Part shown: one piece after another, positions 24,840 to 33,430 of the stretch
Position numbering within the stretch: position 1 is the first letter of the stretch
How the letters are laid out: each line of letters opens with the position of its first letter
Origin: Wocania_A sp965224845
GTDB lineage: Bacteria > Bacteroidota > Bacteroidia > Flavobacteriales > Flavobacteriaceae
DNA: 64,000 nt
NCBI GenBank assembly: GCA_965224845.1
Contig: CBDDAJ010000015.1
Location: 124,001-188,000 of the forward strand
Reading direction: 5' to 3'
The notes under the pieces: generated by a model
What the model was told of the DNA's origin: nothing
The model's input: the letters and a program-made list of their open reading frames with translations, nothing else
Database searches by the model: none
Program-made: the position numbers and the translations under genes

Positions 24840-24879
24840 TGGAACATTGCTAATTCAACAGAACGTAAACTATTACAAA

Positions 24880-25662
24880 ATGGCAGTAGAAGTAAAAGAA
24901 TTACTTGAAGCAGGTGTACACTTCGGACACCTTACGCGTAAGTGGGATCCAAACATGGCACCTTACGTATATATGGAGCGCAACGGCATCCATATTATTA
25001 ACCTTTACAAAACAGCAGCTAAAATTGACGAAGCTGGAGCAGCATTAGCAAAAATTGCAGCTTCAGGACGTAAAATTTTATTCGTTGCAACAAAAAAGCA
25101 AGCAAAAGATATTGTAGCTGAAAAAGCAGGAGAAATTAACATGCCTTACATTACTGAAAGATGGCCAGGGGGTATGTTAACTAACTTCGTAACGATTAGA
25201 AAAGCCGTTAAGAAAATGGCTTCAATTGATAGAATGAAGAAAGATGGTACTTTCATGACTTTATCTAAAAAAGAACGTTTACAAGTAGATCGTTTAAGAG
25301 CTAAGTTAGAAAAAAACTTAGGTTCTATTAGCGATATGACACGCTTACCAGGAGCTTTATTTGTTGTAGATATCAAACGTGAGCACATCGCGATTAAAGA
25401 AGCTCAAAAATTAAACATTCCTATTTTTGCAATGGTAGATACTAATTCTGACCCACGTCAGGTCGATTACGTTATCCCTGCAAATGATGACGCTTCTAAG
25501 TCGATTAATAAAATATTGTCTCATGTAACATCTGCAATAGCTGGAGGTTTAGCTGAGCGTAAAGCTGAAAAAGAAGCCAAAGATGCTCCTAAAGCAGAAA
25601 CAGCAAAAGCTAAAGCTGCACCAGCTAAAAAAGCTGAGGTTGTTGCTGAAGAAGAAGAATAA
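24880..25662 (+). CDS. rpsB: 30S ribosomal protein S2
   Basis: 260 aa from the ATG at 24880 (MAVEVKELLEAGVHFGHLTRKW); a TTG-initiated extension by 11 residues lacks homology with S2 and is not used. Diagnostic S2 segments: NPKM-like WDPNMAPYVYMERNGIHIIN, FVATKKQAKDIV, RWPGGMLTNF, and VDTNSDPRQVDYVIPANDDA. The C-terminal tail is Ala/Lys/Glu-rich (AKAKAAPAKKAEV). Leader region of 193 bases after rpsI could hold an autoregulatory site. Grouped with tsf, as in most bacteria. Confidence 0.98.
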   Translation: MAVEVKELLEAGVHFGHLTRKWDPNMAPYVYMERNGIHIINLYKTAAKIDEAGAALAKIAASGRKILFVATKKQAKDIVAEKAGEINMPYITERWPGGMLTNFVTIRKAVKKMASIDRMKKDGTFMTLSKKERLQVDRLRAKLEKNLGSISDMTRLPGALFVVDIKREHIAIKEAQKLNIPIFAMVDTNSDPRQVDYVIPANDDASKSINKILSHVTSAIAGGLAERKAEKEAKDAPKAETAKAKAAPAKKAEVVAEEEE

Positions 25663-25683
25663 ACAACATTAATACAACACATT

Positions 25684-25722
25684 TAAGTCGTTTGATTCTT
25701 TTCTTTATTGAAAATATATTGA
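25684..25722 (+). terminator. Hairpin between rpsB and tsf
   Basis: AAGTCGTT (25684-) pairs with AACGACTT, followed by a T-run (CTTTTTTT). The loop is long (about 20 bases), so it may be an attenuator rather than a full terminator, leaving tsf lower than rpsB. Confidence 0.45.
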
Positions 25723-25747
25723 ACGACTTTTTTAAATTATCATAACT

Positions 25748-26722
25748 ATGAGTACTACAGTAAAAATTACAGCCGCTGAAGTAAATAAATTAAGACAAGC
25801 TACAGGTGCAGGAATGATGGACTGCAAAAAAGCATTAGTTGAAGCTGAAGGAGATTTCGATAAAGCTATTGAAGTGCTTCGTAAAAAAGGACAAAAAGTT
25901 GCAGCGAAAAGAGCAGACAGAGATTCTTCTGAAGGTGCTGCTGTTTCTAAAATCAATGCCGATCAAACTGAAGGTGTTGCTATTGTATTAGGATGTGAAA
26001 CTGATTTTGTTGGTAAAAACGAAAACTTTTTAGCATTAGCTAATCAACTCGCTGAGGTTGCTTTAAATTACAACTCTAAAGAAGCATTTTTAGCTGCCGA
26101 TTTTGGAGGTATGACTGTTGCAGAAAAATTAACTGAGCAAACAGGTGTAATTGGTGAAAAGCTAGACGTTACTGCTTTTGAAAAATTACAAGCCCCTTTT
26201 GTTGGTTCTTATGTACATATTAATAAAATTGCAGCTTTAGTAGGTTTAACCAGTAAAGTTGATAACGCTGAAGTTTTAGTTAAAGATGTAGCTATGCAAG
26301 TCGCTTCTATGGGAGCCACTACATTATCTTATAAAGATTTTGATCCAGCTTACGTAGCCTCTGAAACAGAAGCAAGAATTGCAGTTATAGAGAAAGATAA
26401 TATTGAATTAGGACGTTTAGGTAAAACACTTAAAAATGTTCCTCAATATATTTCTATGGCACAATTAACTCCGGAAGTTTTAGCTCAGGCAGAAGAAAAT
26501 GCAAAAGCCGAATTAAAAGCTGAAGGTAAGCCAGAGCAAATCTGGGATAGAATATTACCAGGTAAAATGGAACGCTTTATTTCTGATAATACTACTTTAG
26601 ATCAAGAACAATGTTTATTAGATCAAAAGTTTATAAAAGACGAAAAGAAAACTGTTGCCGAGTATGTGTCTTCTTATGGTGAAGTTGAAATCTCAGGTTT
26701 CAAACGCGCTACAGTAGGATAA
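25748..26722 (+). CDS. tsf: Elongation factor Ts
   Basis: 324 aa. The N-terminal UBA-like domain carries VNKLRQATGAGMMDCKKALVEAEGDFDKAIEVLRKKG. The core includes CETDFVGKNENFLALA (contact with EF-Tu), and the C terminus SSYGEVEISGFKRATVG. Nucleotide exchange factor for EF-Tu in the cytoplasm. Longer than the E. coli protein (283 aa), the extra length lying in the middle, as expected in Bacteroidota. Follows rpsB. Confidence 0.97.
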   Translation: MSTTVKITAAEVNKLRQATGAGMMDCKKALVEAEGDFDKAIEVLRKKGQKVAAKRADRDSSEGAAVSKINADQTEGVAIVLGCETDFVGKNENFLALANQLAEVALNYNSKEAFLAADFGGMTVAEKLTEQTGVIGEKLDVTAFEKLQAPFVGSYVHINKIAALVGLTSKVDNAEVLVKDVAMQVASMGATTLSYKDFDPAYVASETEARIAVIEKDNIELGRLGKTLKNVPQYISMAQLTPEVLAQAEENAKAELKAEGKPEQIWDRILPGKMERFISDNTTLDQEQCLLDQKFIKDEKKTVAEYVSSYGEVEISGFKRATVG

Positions 26723-26760
26723 AATAAAGTTTTCGCTTTTTGCGAAACATCTTATATATC

Positions 26761-26797
26761 AAACCACTATTCTAATTAGAATGGTGGTTTTTTTATT
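26761..26797 (+). terminator. Rho-independent terminator after tsf
   Basis: AAACCACTATTCTAA pairs with TTAGAATGGTGGTTT through one G-U wobble, followed by TTTTTTTATT. A smaller hairpin (GTTTTCGC/GCGAAAC, 26729-26748) lies just upstream. It ends the ribosomal protein group. Confidence 0.85.
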
Positions 26798-26843
26798 CTA
26801 TAAAATCCTGATTTATATAAATTCAAAAAATAAAAAATTTATG

Positions 26844-26851
26844 TAGCTTTG
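26844..26851 (+). promoter_or_regulatory. -7 box (TAGCTTTG) for pyrH-frr
   Basis: Exact TAnnTTTG match 45 bases upstream of the pyrH ATG, after the terminator. No clear TTTG -33 element. Confidence 0.45.
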
Positions 26852-26895
26852 CTAAACTTTTATTTCCACATCTGTGGAAACCACATAAACATCCA

Positions 26896-27603
26896 ATGAA
26901 ATACAAAAGAATACTCCTCAAATTATCAGGCGAAGCCTTAATGGGTGAACGCCAATATGGTATTGATCCAGAACGTTTAGCTGAATATGCTCAAGATATT
27001 AAAGCCATTACAGAAAAAGGCATTGAAGTTGCCATTGTAATTGGTGGTGGTAATATTTTCAGAGGTGTAGCCGGTGCGAGTAAAGGCATGGATAGAGTTC
27101 AAGGAGACCATATGGGTATGCTGGCAACCGTAATAAACGGATTGGCCTTACAAGGCGCTCTGGAAGATGCTGGTATTCCTACAAGGCTTCAAACGGCGAT
27201 TAAAATTAATGAAGTAGCCGAACCTTTTATAAGAAGAAAAGCCATGCGTCATTTGGAAAAAGGGCGTGTAGTTATTTTTGGAGGTGGCACAGGAAATCCT
27301 TATTTTACAACAGATTCGGCCGCTGTTTTAAGAGCAATTGAGGTTGAAGCTGACGTTATTTTAAAAGGAACACGGGTTGATGGTATTTATAATACAGACC
27401 CTGAAAAAGATACTTCGGCCATAAAGTTTGAACACATCACGTTTGATGACGTTTTAAGAAAAGGCTTAAAGGTTATGGATACCACAGCTTTTACTCTAAG
27501 TCAAGAAAATAAATTACCAATAATTGTTTTCGATATGAATACTAGAGGAAATTTAATGAAAGTGGTTTCTGGAGAAAAAATTGGAACAGAAGTAAACATT
27601 TAA
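26896..27603 (+). CDS. pyrH: UMP kinase
   Basis: 235 aa, amino-acid-kinase fold. Conserved ILLKLSGEALMG, AIVIGGGNIFRG, FGGGTGNPYFTTDSAA and LKGTRVDGIYNTDP. Phosphorylates UMP to UDP in pyrimidine nucleotide synthesis. Positioned between tsf and frr, the common bacterial order (tsf-pyrH-frr). Confidence 0.97.
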   Translation: MKYKRILLKLSGEALMGERQYGIDPERLAEYAQDIKAITEKGIEVAIVIGGGNIFRGVAGASKGMDRVQGDHMGMLATVINGLALQGALEDAGIPTRLQTAIKINEVAEPFIRRKAMRHLEKGRVVIFGGGTGNPYFTTDSAAVLRAIEVEADVILKGTRVDGIYNTDPEKDTSAIKFEHITFDDVLRKGLKVMDTTAFTLSQENKLPIIVFDMNTRGNLMKVVSGEKIGTEVNI

Positions 27604-27651
27604 TTTTTGGCGTAATTTTTGAAATATTTATTGACATAAAAGTTTAAAACA

Positions 27652-28209
27652 ATGAATGAAGACATACAATTTATATTAGACACAGCTAAAGAAGCCATGG
27701 ATAATGCTATAAAGCATTTGGAAAAACAATTGGTAAACATTCGGGCCGGAAAAGCAAGCCCGTCTATGCTTGGTAGTGTTATGGTAGATTATTATGGGTC
27801 TCAAACGCCATTAAGCCAAGTGGCTAACGTAAACACACCAGACGGTAGAACCATAACTGTTCAGCCTTGGGAAAAAAGCATGCTACAAGAAATTGAGCGC
27901 GGTATTGCTTATGCTAACCTTGGTTTTAATCCTATGAATAATGGCGAAACTATTATTATAAACGTACCTCCTTTAACAGAAGAACGCCGTCGTAACTTAG
28001 CTAAACAGGCAAAGTCTGAAGCCGAAGATGCAAAAATAAGTGTTAGAACAGCACGAAAAGACGCCATGAACGATGTTAAAAAAAATGATGATATCTCAGA
28101 AGATCTTAAAAAGAATGCTGAAATAGATATACAACAAATGACTGATAACTACGTTAAAAAGATTGACGACGTCTTTGAAAATAAAGAAAAAGAAATTATG
28201 ACCGTATAA
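27652..28209 (+). CDS. frr: Ribosome recycling factor
   Basis: 185 aa, full RRF length. LVNIRAGKASPSML, DYYGSQTPLSQVANVNTPDGRT, NPMNNGETIIINVPPLTEERR. Acts with EF-G to split post-termination ribosomes. Follows pyrH by 48 bases and ends at a strong terminator. Confidence 0.97.
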   Translation: MNEDIQFILDTAKEAMDNAIKHLEKQLVNIRAGKASPSMLGSVMVDYYGSQTPLSQVANVNTPDGRTITVQPWEKSMLQEIERGIAYANLGFNPMNNGETIIINVPPLTEERRRNLAKQAKSEAEDAKISVRTARKDAMNDVKKNDDISEDLKKNAEIDIQQMTDNYVKKIDDVFENKEKEIMTV

Positions 28210-28212
28210 TTT

Positions 28213-28240
28213 AAAAAGCGACTAAAATGTCGCTTTTTTT
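28213..28240 (+). terminator. Rho-independent terminator after frr
   Basis: AAAAAGCGAC and GTCGCTTTTTTT form a stem with a six-base loop, ending in a T-run. Confidence 0.85.
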
Positions 28241-28267
28241 ATAAAACCCTCGCTTTTCATCGCTCAT

Positions 28268-29539
28268 ATGCTAAAACATTGTACAACTTTATTGTTTTTT
28301 ATCTTTACAATGTTGTCGCACTCACAATCTTTCTCTAATAATAATGTAGAGCCTAAACAGGATTCTATAAAAAAAAGAGCTTTTGTTAAACAACTTGGAA
28401 ACGGTTTTTTACCAACTAAATACTTTAATTTCGACCTACGCTATTTAATAAAATACAATCAGTACGAAGCTATTAGAACAGGTCTTGGTGGTATAACAAA
28501 CAAGGCCTTTTCAGAAAAATTTCGAATCAATGGCTATACCGTTTATGGTTTTAAAGATCATCGGTTTAAATATAGCATAGGTGCTGGCTTTAGAGTAGCA
28601 GAAAAAACCGATACCTGGATAAATGCCTCATATACAAACGATTTACAAGAAACAGGGAGCACGAAATTTTTAACAGACAAACGCTTTTTTCAGTTTTTCG
28701 AACCACGCTTATTAAATATTGATTTATTTCATAAGCACATAACTAAAGCTATTTCTTTACAGCATCAATTAGCCCCTAAACTATTAACAGAAACACAATT
28801 TGCAGTAAGTAATATAAACCCAACTTATAACTATCAATATGTATTCAATAACAATATGCTAAGCGAGTTTCATTTAAGTACTGTTACTTTAGCATTACAA
28901 TGGAGCCCTTTTAGTCGTTTTGAATATGAAAAGAACAAATTAATTGAAACTAAAGAAAGCTACCCGAAATTTACACTTCAGTATACAAATAGTTTTAAGG
29001 GTTTATTTAATAGCAATATTCATTTTTCTAAATTAGACTTTAGAACCATCCATAAAATACAGCATAAAAACGATGCCCTTTCAGAGATTACATTAGTATC
29101 TGGTATAACTTCTGTAAATGCTCCTTTAACGCATTTATATCATGCTTATCCAAATAATATTAGAAAAGAGACCATTATGCAACGCTTTTCTGTAGCTGGT
29201 TTAAATAGTTTTGAAACCATGTTTTTTAATGAGTTTTTTTCAGACAAATTCACCACATTTCAACTGAAGCATTACATCGCTCCTTTTAAAATTTCTACGC
29301 GCTACCAACCACAATTGGTATTAATAACACGTTATGCTATTGGCAACATTAAAAATCCCGAAAGGCATCAAAATGTAAGCTTTAATTCGCTTAAAGAAGG
29401 GTATACCGAATCGGGTTTTGAGCTTAATAAACTCTTATTTGGCTTTGGTTTGAGCTTTACTTACAGATATGGAGCATATCATTTACCAGAAATCGCTGAC
29501 AATGTTGCTCTAAAATTCACTTTTAACGTAACATTATAA
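28268..29539 (+). CDS. Outer-membrane barrel protein, DUF5686-like
   Basis: 423 aa with a signal peptide (LLFFIFTMLSHSQ). The rest is a predicted outer-membrane barrel resembling the C-terminal half of DUF5686 proteins (LPTKYFNFDLRYLIKYNQYE, GLNSFETMFFNEFFSDKF, LKHYIAPF). The usual N-terminal carboxypeptidase-regulatory domain of DUF5686 proteins is absent here, so it is a short form or a related family. Probably envelope function. It starts 27 bases after the frr terminator; no promoter box is obvious. Confidence 0.7.
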   Translation: MLKHCTTLLFFIFTMLSHSQSFSNNNVEPKQDSIKKRAFVKQLGNGFLPTKYFNFDLRYLIKYNQYEAIRTGLGGITNKAFSEKFRINGYTVYGFKDHRFKYSIGAGFRVAEKTDTWINASYTNDLQETGSTKFLTDKRFFQFFEPRLLNIDLFHKHITKAISLQHQLAPKLLTETQFAVSNINPTYNYQYVFNNNMLSEFHLSTVTLALQWSPFSRFEYEKNKLIETKESYPKFTLQYTNSFKGLFNSNIHFSKLDFRTIHKIQHKNDALSEITLVSGITSVNAPLTHLYHAYPNNIRKETIMQRFSVAGLNSFETMFFNEFFSDKFTTFQLKHYIAPFKISTRYQPQLVLITRYAIGNIKNPERHQNVSFNSLKEGYTESGFELNKLLFGFGLSFTYRYGAYHLPEIADNVALKFTFNVTL

Positions 29540-29572
29540 GTCAATTAAAGCTAGTTATCTATAGCTTTTTTC

Positions 29573-29580
29573 TACCTTTG
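29573..29580 (+). promoter_or_regulatory. -7 box (TACCTTTG) for the MMPL exporter
   Basis: Exact TAnnTTTG match 19 bases upstream of the ATG at 29600, implying a very short 5' leader. Confidence 0.45.
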
Positions 29581-29599
29581 CCCATCTTTAAAACATAGC

Positions 29600-31987
29600 A
29601 TGTTTAAACTTTTTACAACAAATTTTTGGGATCTAACCGCAAGACTAATTCTACGCAATAAAATTGCCATTCTTATCGCTATAATTGCGGCTACCATAAT
29701 TTTTAGTTTTCAATGGAAAAACATGCGATTTACTTATACTGAAGCTAATCTTTTACCAGACGACCATGACGTAAATATAAGATATAATGATTTTTTAAAA
29801 ACCTTTGGCGAAGAAGGTAATTTAATTATCCTAGGTGTAAAAGACTCCACTTTTTTTACGGTCGAGAAATTAAATGCCTGGAATAAGCTTTCAGATGATT
29901 TTAAACAATTTAAAGAAGTAGAAACTGTTGTTTCTATTAAAGATCTGCAAAAACTTATTAAAGATAATGTTAATGAAAAATTTATACTTCAACCCTTTAT
30001 AAAAGATTCTGTTTCCTCTTTAAAACAAATAGAAGAGCTCCAAGACGAGCTTTTTAATAAGTATCCGTTTTACGATAATTTCTTATTCAATAAAGACACT
30101 AAAACGATTAGAACTGCTATCTATTTAAAAAAAGATATTGTTAATACATCGGCTAGAAAAGATTTTATTATTAATGTTTTAAACCCGGTTATAGAAGATT
30201 TTCAGGAAGCAAACAATATAGATATTAGGGTTTCTGGAATGCCTTATATCAGAACCCTTAATGCGCAACTTATTGTTGACGAGATCGGCAAATTTATTGC
30301 TGCAGCTTTACTTGTAACCTCACTTATCTTCTTTTTCTTTTTCAGATCGTTTCGTGCCACTTTTATTTCACTTATTGTAGTATGCATTGGTGTTATGTGG
30401 ACGCTTGGTTTTCTTGGTTTATTAAATTATGAGATTACTGTATTAACTGCATTAATTCCGCCTTTAATTATTGTTATAGGTATTCCTAATTGCATCTTTT
30501 TAATTAATAAATATCAACACGAAGTAAAATTACACGGTAATAAAGTAAAATCGCTACAACGTGTTATTACTAAAATTGGTAATGCAACACTAATGACTAA
30601 TGTTACTACAGCTTCTGGTTTTGCAACATTTATTTTAACAGAAAGTAAACTTTTAAAAGAATTTGGTATTGTAGCATCGCTAAGTATTCTTGCAATTTTT
30701 ATTTTATGCCTGCTTATAATTCCTATTATCTACACGTTTTTACCCTATCCTAAAGATCGCCATTTAGAGCACTTAAACAAACGGTGGATTGGTGGTTTTG
30801 TTAATTGGATGGAATATATGGTAAAACAAAAACACATTGCCATTTATGCAACATCTGTAGTATTACTTATTGTTAGCATTATTGGTATTTATCAAATTAA
30901 AATTTCTGGTAGCTTAATTGAAGATATGCCCCAAGAATCAGAGTTTGTAAATGATATTCGCTTTTTTGAAAATGAATTTAACGGTATCATGCCTTTGGAA
31001 ATTATGATTGACACGAAACGCAAAAAGGGTGTTATGAAGCTTGCTACGTTAAAACGCATGAATGAGCTAGAGGATTTAATTATTGAAACCCCGGAATTAT
31101 CAAAGCCCGTTTCGGTTGTTGGTCTTGTTAAGTACTCGAAACAAGCTTATTACAATGGAAATCCAAAACATTATCAATTACCAACATCACAGGAAAATAG
31201 TTTTATTTTATCATACGCCAAAAACTCATCATCTAATGTAGATTTGCTTAAAAACTTTGTAGATAGTACTGGTCAATATGCACGTATTACAACTTTTATG
31301 AAGGATATTGGCACCGATAAAATGGAACGTATAGAAGAAAACCTTCAAGCTAAAATAAACAAAGTTTTTCCGAAAGAAAGATACCATGTTAGTATGACGG
31401 GCAAAGCTTTGGTATTTCAGAAAGGAACAAAATATTTAGTAAAAAACTTAGCCATATCCTTATCGTTAGCCATTTTTCTTATTTCATTATTTATGGCATA
31501 TATGTTTAGGTCTGGCCGAATGATTATAGTATCTCTTATCCCCAATTTATTACCATTACTTGTTACTGCTGGCTTAATGGGGTATTTAGGGGTCCCTATA
31601 AAACCATCAACTATACTTGTATTTAGCATTGCTTTTGGAATATCTGTAGACGACACCATTCATTTTTTAGCAAAATACCGTCAAGAATTACAAGCAAACC
31701 ACTGGAAAATTAAAAAATCGGTTTACGCAGCATTACGCGAAACGGGCGTAAGCATGTTTTACACCTCCATCGTTTTATTCTTCGGTTTTTCTGTATTTAC
31801 CATTTCTAGTTTTGGTGGCACAGTGGCTTTAGGCGCATTAGTTTCGGCCACGTTACTTTTTGCAATGCTTTCAAACCTCTTATTATTGCCATCGCTTTTA
31901 CTCTCTTTAGAACGCAGTATTGCCAATAAGGAAGTTTTAAAAGAACCTTCAATAAATATTATTCCCGAAAGTGACGAAACGGAGTAG
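29600..31987 (+). CDS. MMPL/RND-family membrane exporter
   Basis: 795 aa, two related halves. Each half has one membrane helix, a large periplasmic loop and a bundle of five helices. First half: AILIAIIAATIIF, the loop with TYTEANLLPDDHD, then helices from FIAAALLVTSLIFFFFF. Second half: the loop with SGSLIEDMPQESEF, then helices from LAISLSLAIFLISLFMAYMF. The conserved SSD-like/MMPL signatures are GIPNCIFLINKYQHE and GISVDDTIHFLAKYRQEL. These proton-driven exporters move lipids or hydrophobic small molecules across the inner membrane; the substrate is unknown. Confidence 0.9.
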   Translation: MFKLFTTNFWDLTARLILRNKIAILIAIIAATIIFSFQWKNMRFTYTEANLLPDDHDVNIRYNDFLKTFGEEGNLIILGVKDSTFFTVEKLNAWNKLSDDFKQFKEVETVVSIKDLQKLIKDNVNEKFILQPFIKDSVSSLKQIEELQDELFNKYPFYDNFLFNKDTKTIRTAIYLKKDIVNTSARKDFIINVLNPVIEDFQEANNIDIRVSGMPYIRTLNAQLIVDEIGKFIAAALLVTSLIFFFFFRSFRATFISLIVVCIGVMWTLGFLGLLNYEITVLTALIPPLIIVIGIPNCIFLINKYQHEVKLHGNKVKSLQRVITKIGNATLMTNVTTASGFATFILTESKLLKEFGIVASLSILAIFILCLLIIPIIYTFLPYPKDRHLEHLNKRWIGGFVNWMEYMVKQKHIAIYATSVVLLIVSIIGIYQIKISGSLIEDMPQESEFVNDIRFFENEFNGIMPLEIMIDTKRKKGVMKLATLKRMNELEDLIIETPELSKPVSVVGLVKYSKQAYYNGNPKHYQLPTSQENSFILSYAKNSSSNVDLLKNFVDSTGQYARITTFMKDIGTDKMERIEENLQAKINKVFPKERYHVSMTGKALVFQKGTKYLVKNLAISLSLAIFLISLFMAYMFRSGRMIIVSLIPNLLPLLVTAGLMGYLGVPIKPSTILVFSIAFGISVDDTIHFLAKYRQELQANHWKIKKSVYAALRETGVSMFYTSIVLFFGFSVFTISSFGGTVALGALVSATLLFAMLSNLLLLPSLLLSLERSIANKEVLKEPSINIIPESDETE

Positions 31988-32403
31988 AATTCCAAAATCA
32001 TCCTTTTTAAAATTTAAATTTTGAGGTATTAATTTTCATTATACTTTCGCTTTTACGGAAAACCCATAACTTATTTTAAACTTTTCGATGAATGGACAAT
32101 GATTTGTAAGAAAAACTTGTGTTTTGTTATAATCTTTTTTTTATATTTGAAATGCCTAAGATTAATTTTTAACTCTTAAGCCGATTAAAAAGTGATTTTA
32201 GGCAAACCTGTTGCAACAAATCAGCGCTGATTATTTTCCACCTTAAAATTAATTTATCAGCATAACAAAAAACAATATGGCTTTTATTGTTTTGTTTTTT
32301 TCGGCTTTCTTTTTTCGGCTTAAAATTCGGCTTAATAGTTATTTTATTAACCAACCTAATACACACTAAAAAATATCGGTGTATGGGTTTAAAATTTTAA
32401 ATT
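31988..32403 (+). promoter_or_regulatory. Gene-free 416-base region with promoter, palindrome and CGGCTT repeats
   Basis: A perfect -7 box TATATTTG lies at 32142-32149 with a TTG (32117-32119) 22 bases upstream. The predicted start near 32156 would give the small Cys-rich gene (32404) an unusually long leader of about 250 bases. The leader contains the 14-bp palindrome AATCAGCGCTGATT (32219-32232) and three CGGCTT copies (32308-32340). No ORF above 65 codons looks real. It might hold a cis-regulatory RNA or an sRNA. The box and repeats are visible; the role is inference. Confidence 0.4.
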
Positions 32404-32619
32404 ATGAAAAAATCAATTTTAACATTGTGTTTAATTTTTGTCGGAACAACGGCCTCTTTTTCTAATAATTTTTCTTTGGAAGTAATAACTAAAGACTGTT
32501 ATGAAGAAGCTTTTGATATGATGGAAGATGCTGAAAATAAAGGATTGAGCGAAGAAAATATTAAAGCTGCTGGCGAATTTGCTTATTGTGTTTGTGAACC
32601 AAGTTGTGAGTGGGAATAG
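32404..32619 (+). CDS. Small exported Cys-rich protein of unknown function
   Basis: 71 aa. Signal peptide of about 20 residues (SILTLCLIFVGTTASFS), then an acidic mature peptide of about 50 residues with four Cys (KDCYEE, YCVCEPSC), spaced to form two disulphides or a small metal site. A hairpin with short T-stretch lies just after it, before the GLPGLI gene. Family not recognised. Clear start and signal support a real gene. Confidence 0.75.
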   Translation: MKKSILTLCLIFVGTTASFSNNFSLEVITKDCYEEAFDMMEDAENKGLSEENIKAAGEFAYCVCEPSCEWE

Positions 32620-32637
32620 CATCAGTTTAAACCTAGC

Positions 32638-32664
32638 GGGGAAATGAAATACTTTCCCCTTTAT
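32638..32664 (+). terminator. Hairpin between the Cys-rich gene and the GLPGLI gene
   Basis: GGGGAAA/TTTCCCC stem with an eight-base loop, then TTTATT. The T-run is short, so it may attenuate rather than end transcription. Confidence 0.5.
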
Positions 32665-32680
32665 TAATATATGATAACTT

Positions 32681-33421
32681 ATGAAAAACCTAATTCAAAC
32701 CTTACTCTTTCTCTTGTGTTTTCAAGTTGTATGTCAAGAAGTTAAAACTTTATCTGGAGTTACTATATACAAATCTCACCCAAATAAAAAGCACTTAGAA
32801 GGACTAAAGAAGGGCAAGAAATCTGATGTTTTTATACAAATGTATAAACTAGTAGAACACACAAAGTTTATACTTAAGTTTAATGATAGTGAATCATTTT
32901 TTGAAGTTGAAAAAAAAATGGATAGCGATCTTAACCCTATGGGGTTTAAAATAGCTAAGACAATGGTTGGAGGAGGCAGTTATTATACTAATTTAAAAGA
33001 TACCACACTAATAAGAAAAACAGAGACAGGAGGGGAAGACATATTAATATCTATGAATCTACCTCCCATAAGCTCCTGGAAGATTACTAAAGAAAGTAAA
33101 ACAATTAAGGGCTTTAAATGTTTTAAGGCCACAAAAACAAAAATAATCACAAACCCCAAAGGAACATTTAATTTTGAGATCATTGCATGGTTTGCTCCAG
33201 AAATACCAGCTAGATTTGGACCTAAAGAGTTTAATAATCTACCTGGCTTAATTTTAGAACTACAAGACACACACCATACTTTATATCTAGACACAATAAA
33301 GTTTTTAAAAAAAGCACCTAAAATCAAACCCTTTAAAGGAGACATAATAACAGAAGAAGCGTATTTAAAAATTTCTCGTCAAAATTTAAATAATTTTAGA
33401 GATCGCATAAAGAAAAACTAA
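32681..33421 (+). CDS. GLPGLI family exported protein
   Basis: 246 aa. Signal peptide (TLLFLLCFQVVCQ). The family signature occurs as FNNLPGLILELQD, with Asn in place of the first Gly of GLPGLI. Other family features: WKITKESKTIKGFKCFKA before it and WFAPEIPARFGP just upstream of the signature. GLPGLI proteins are exported Bacteroidota proteins of unknown function, often next to a TonB-linked receptor, as here (9-base gap to the next gene). Confidence 0.88.
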   Translation: MKNLIQTLLFLLCFQVVCQEVKTLSGVTIYKSHPNKKHLEGLKKGKKSDVFIQMYKLVEHTKFILKFNDSESFFEVEKKMDSDLNPMGFKIAKTMVGGGSYYTNLKDTTLIRKTETGGEDILISMNLPPISSWKITKESKTIKGFKCFKATKTKIITNPKGTFNFEIIAWFAPEIPARFGPKEFNNLPGLILELQDTHHTLYLDTIKFLKKAPKIKPFKGDIITEEAYLKISRQNLNNFRDRIKKN

Positions 33422-33430
33422 ATTATTTTA

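Noticed and set aside
24687..24879. Named S2 leader RNA
   Set aside because: The leader is long and has AAGCC repeats, but no structure I can identify as a known S2 leader.
29862..29874. Another copy of the dispersed element (GTCGAGAAATT) in the MMPL gene
   Set aside because: Only the GTCGAGAA half is present and the residues fit the normal protein sequence.
32054..32070. Second copy of the TTACGG...CCGTAA dyad (TTACGGAAAACCCATAA)
   Set aside because: Only half matches and it is about 80 bases from the nearest promoter box, so it is probably chance.
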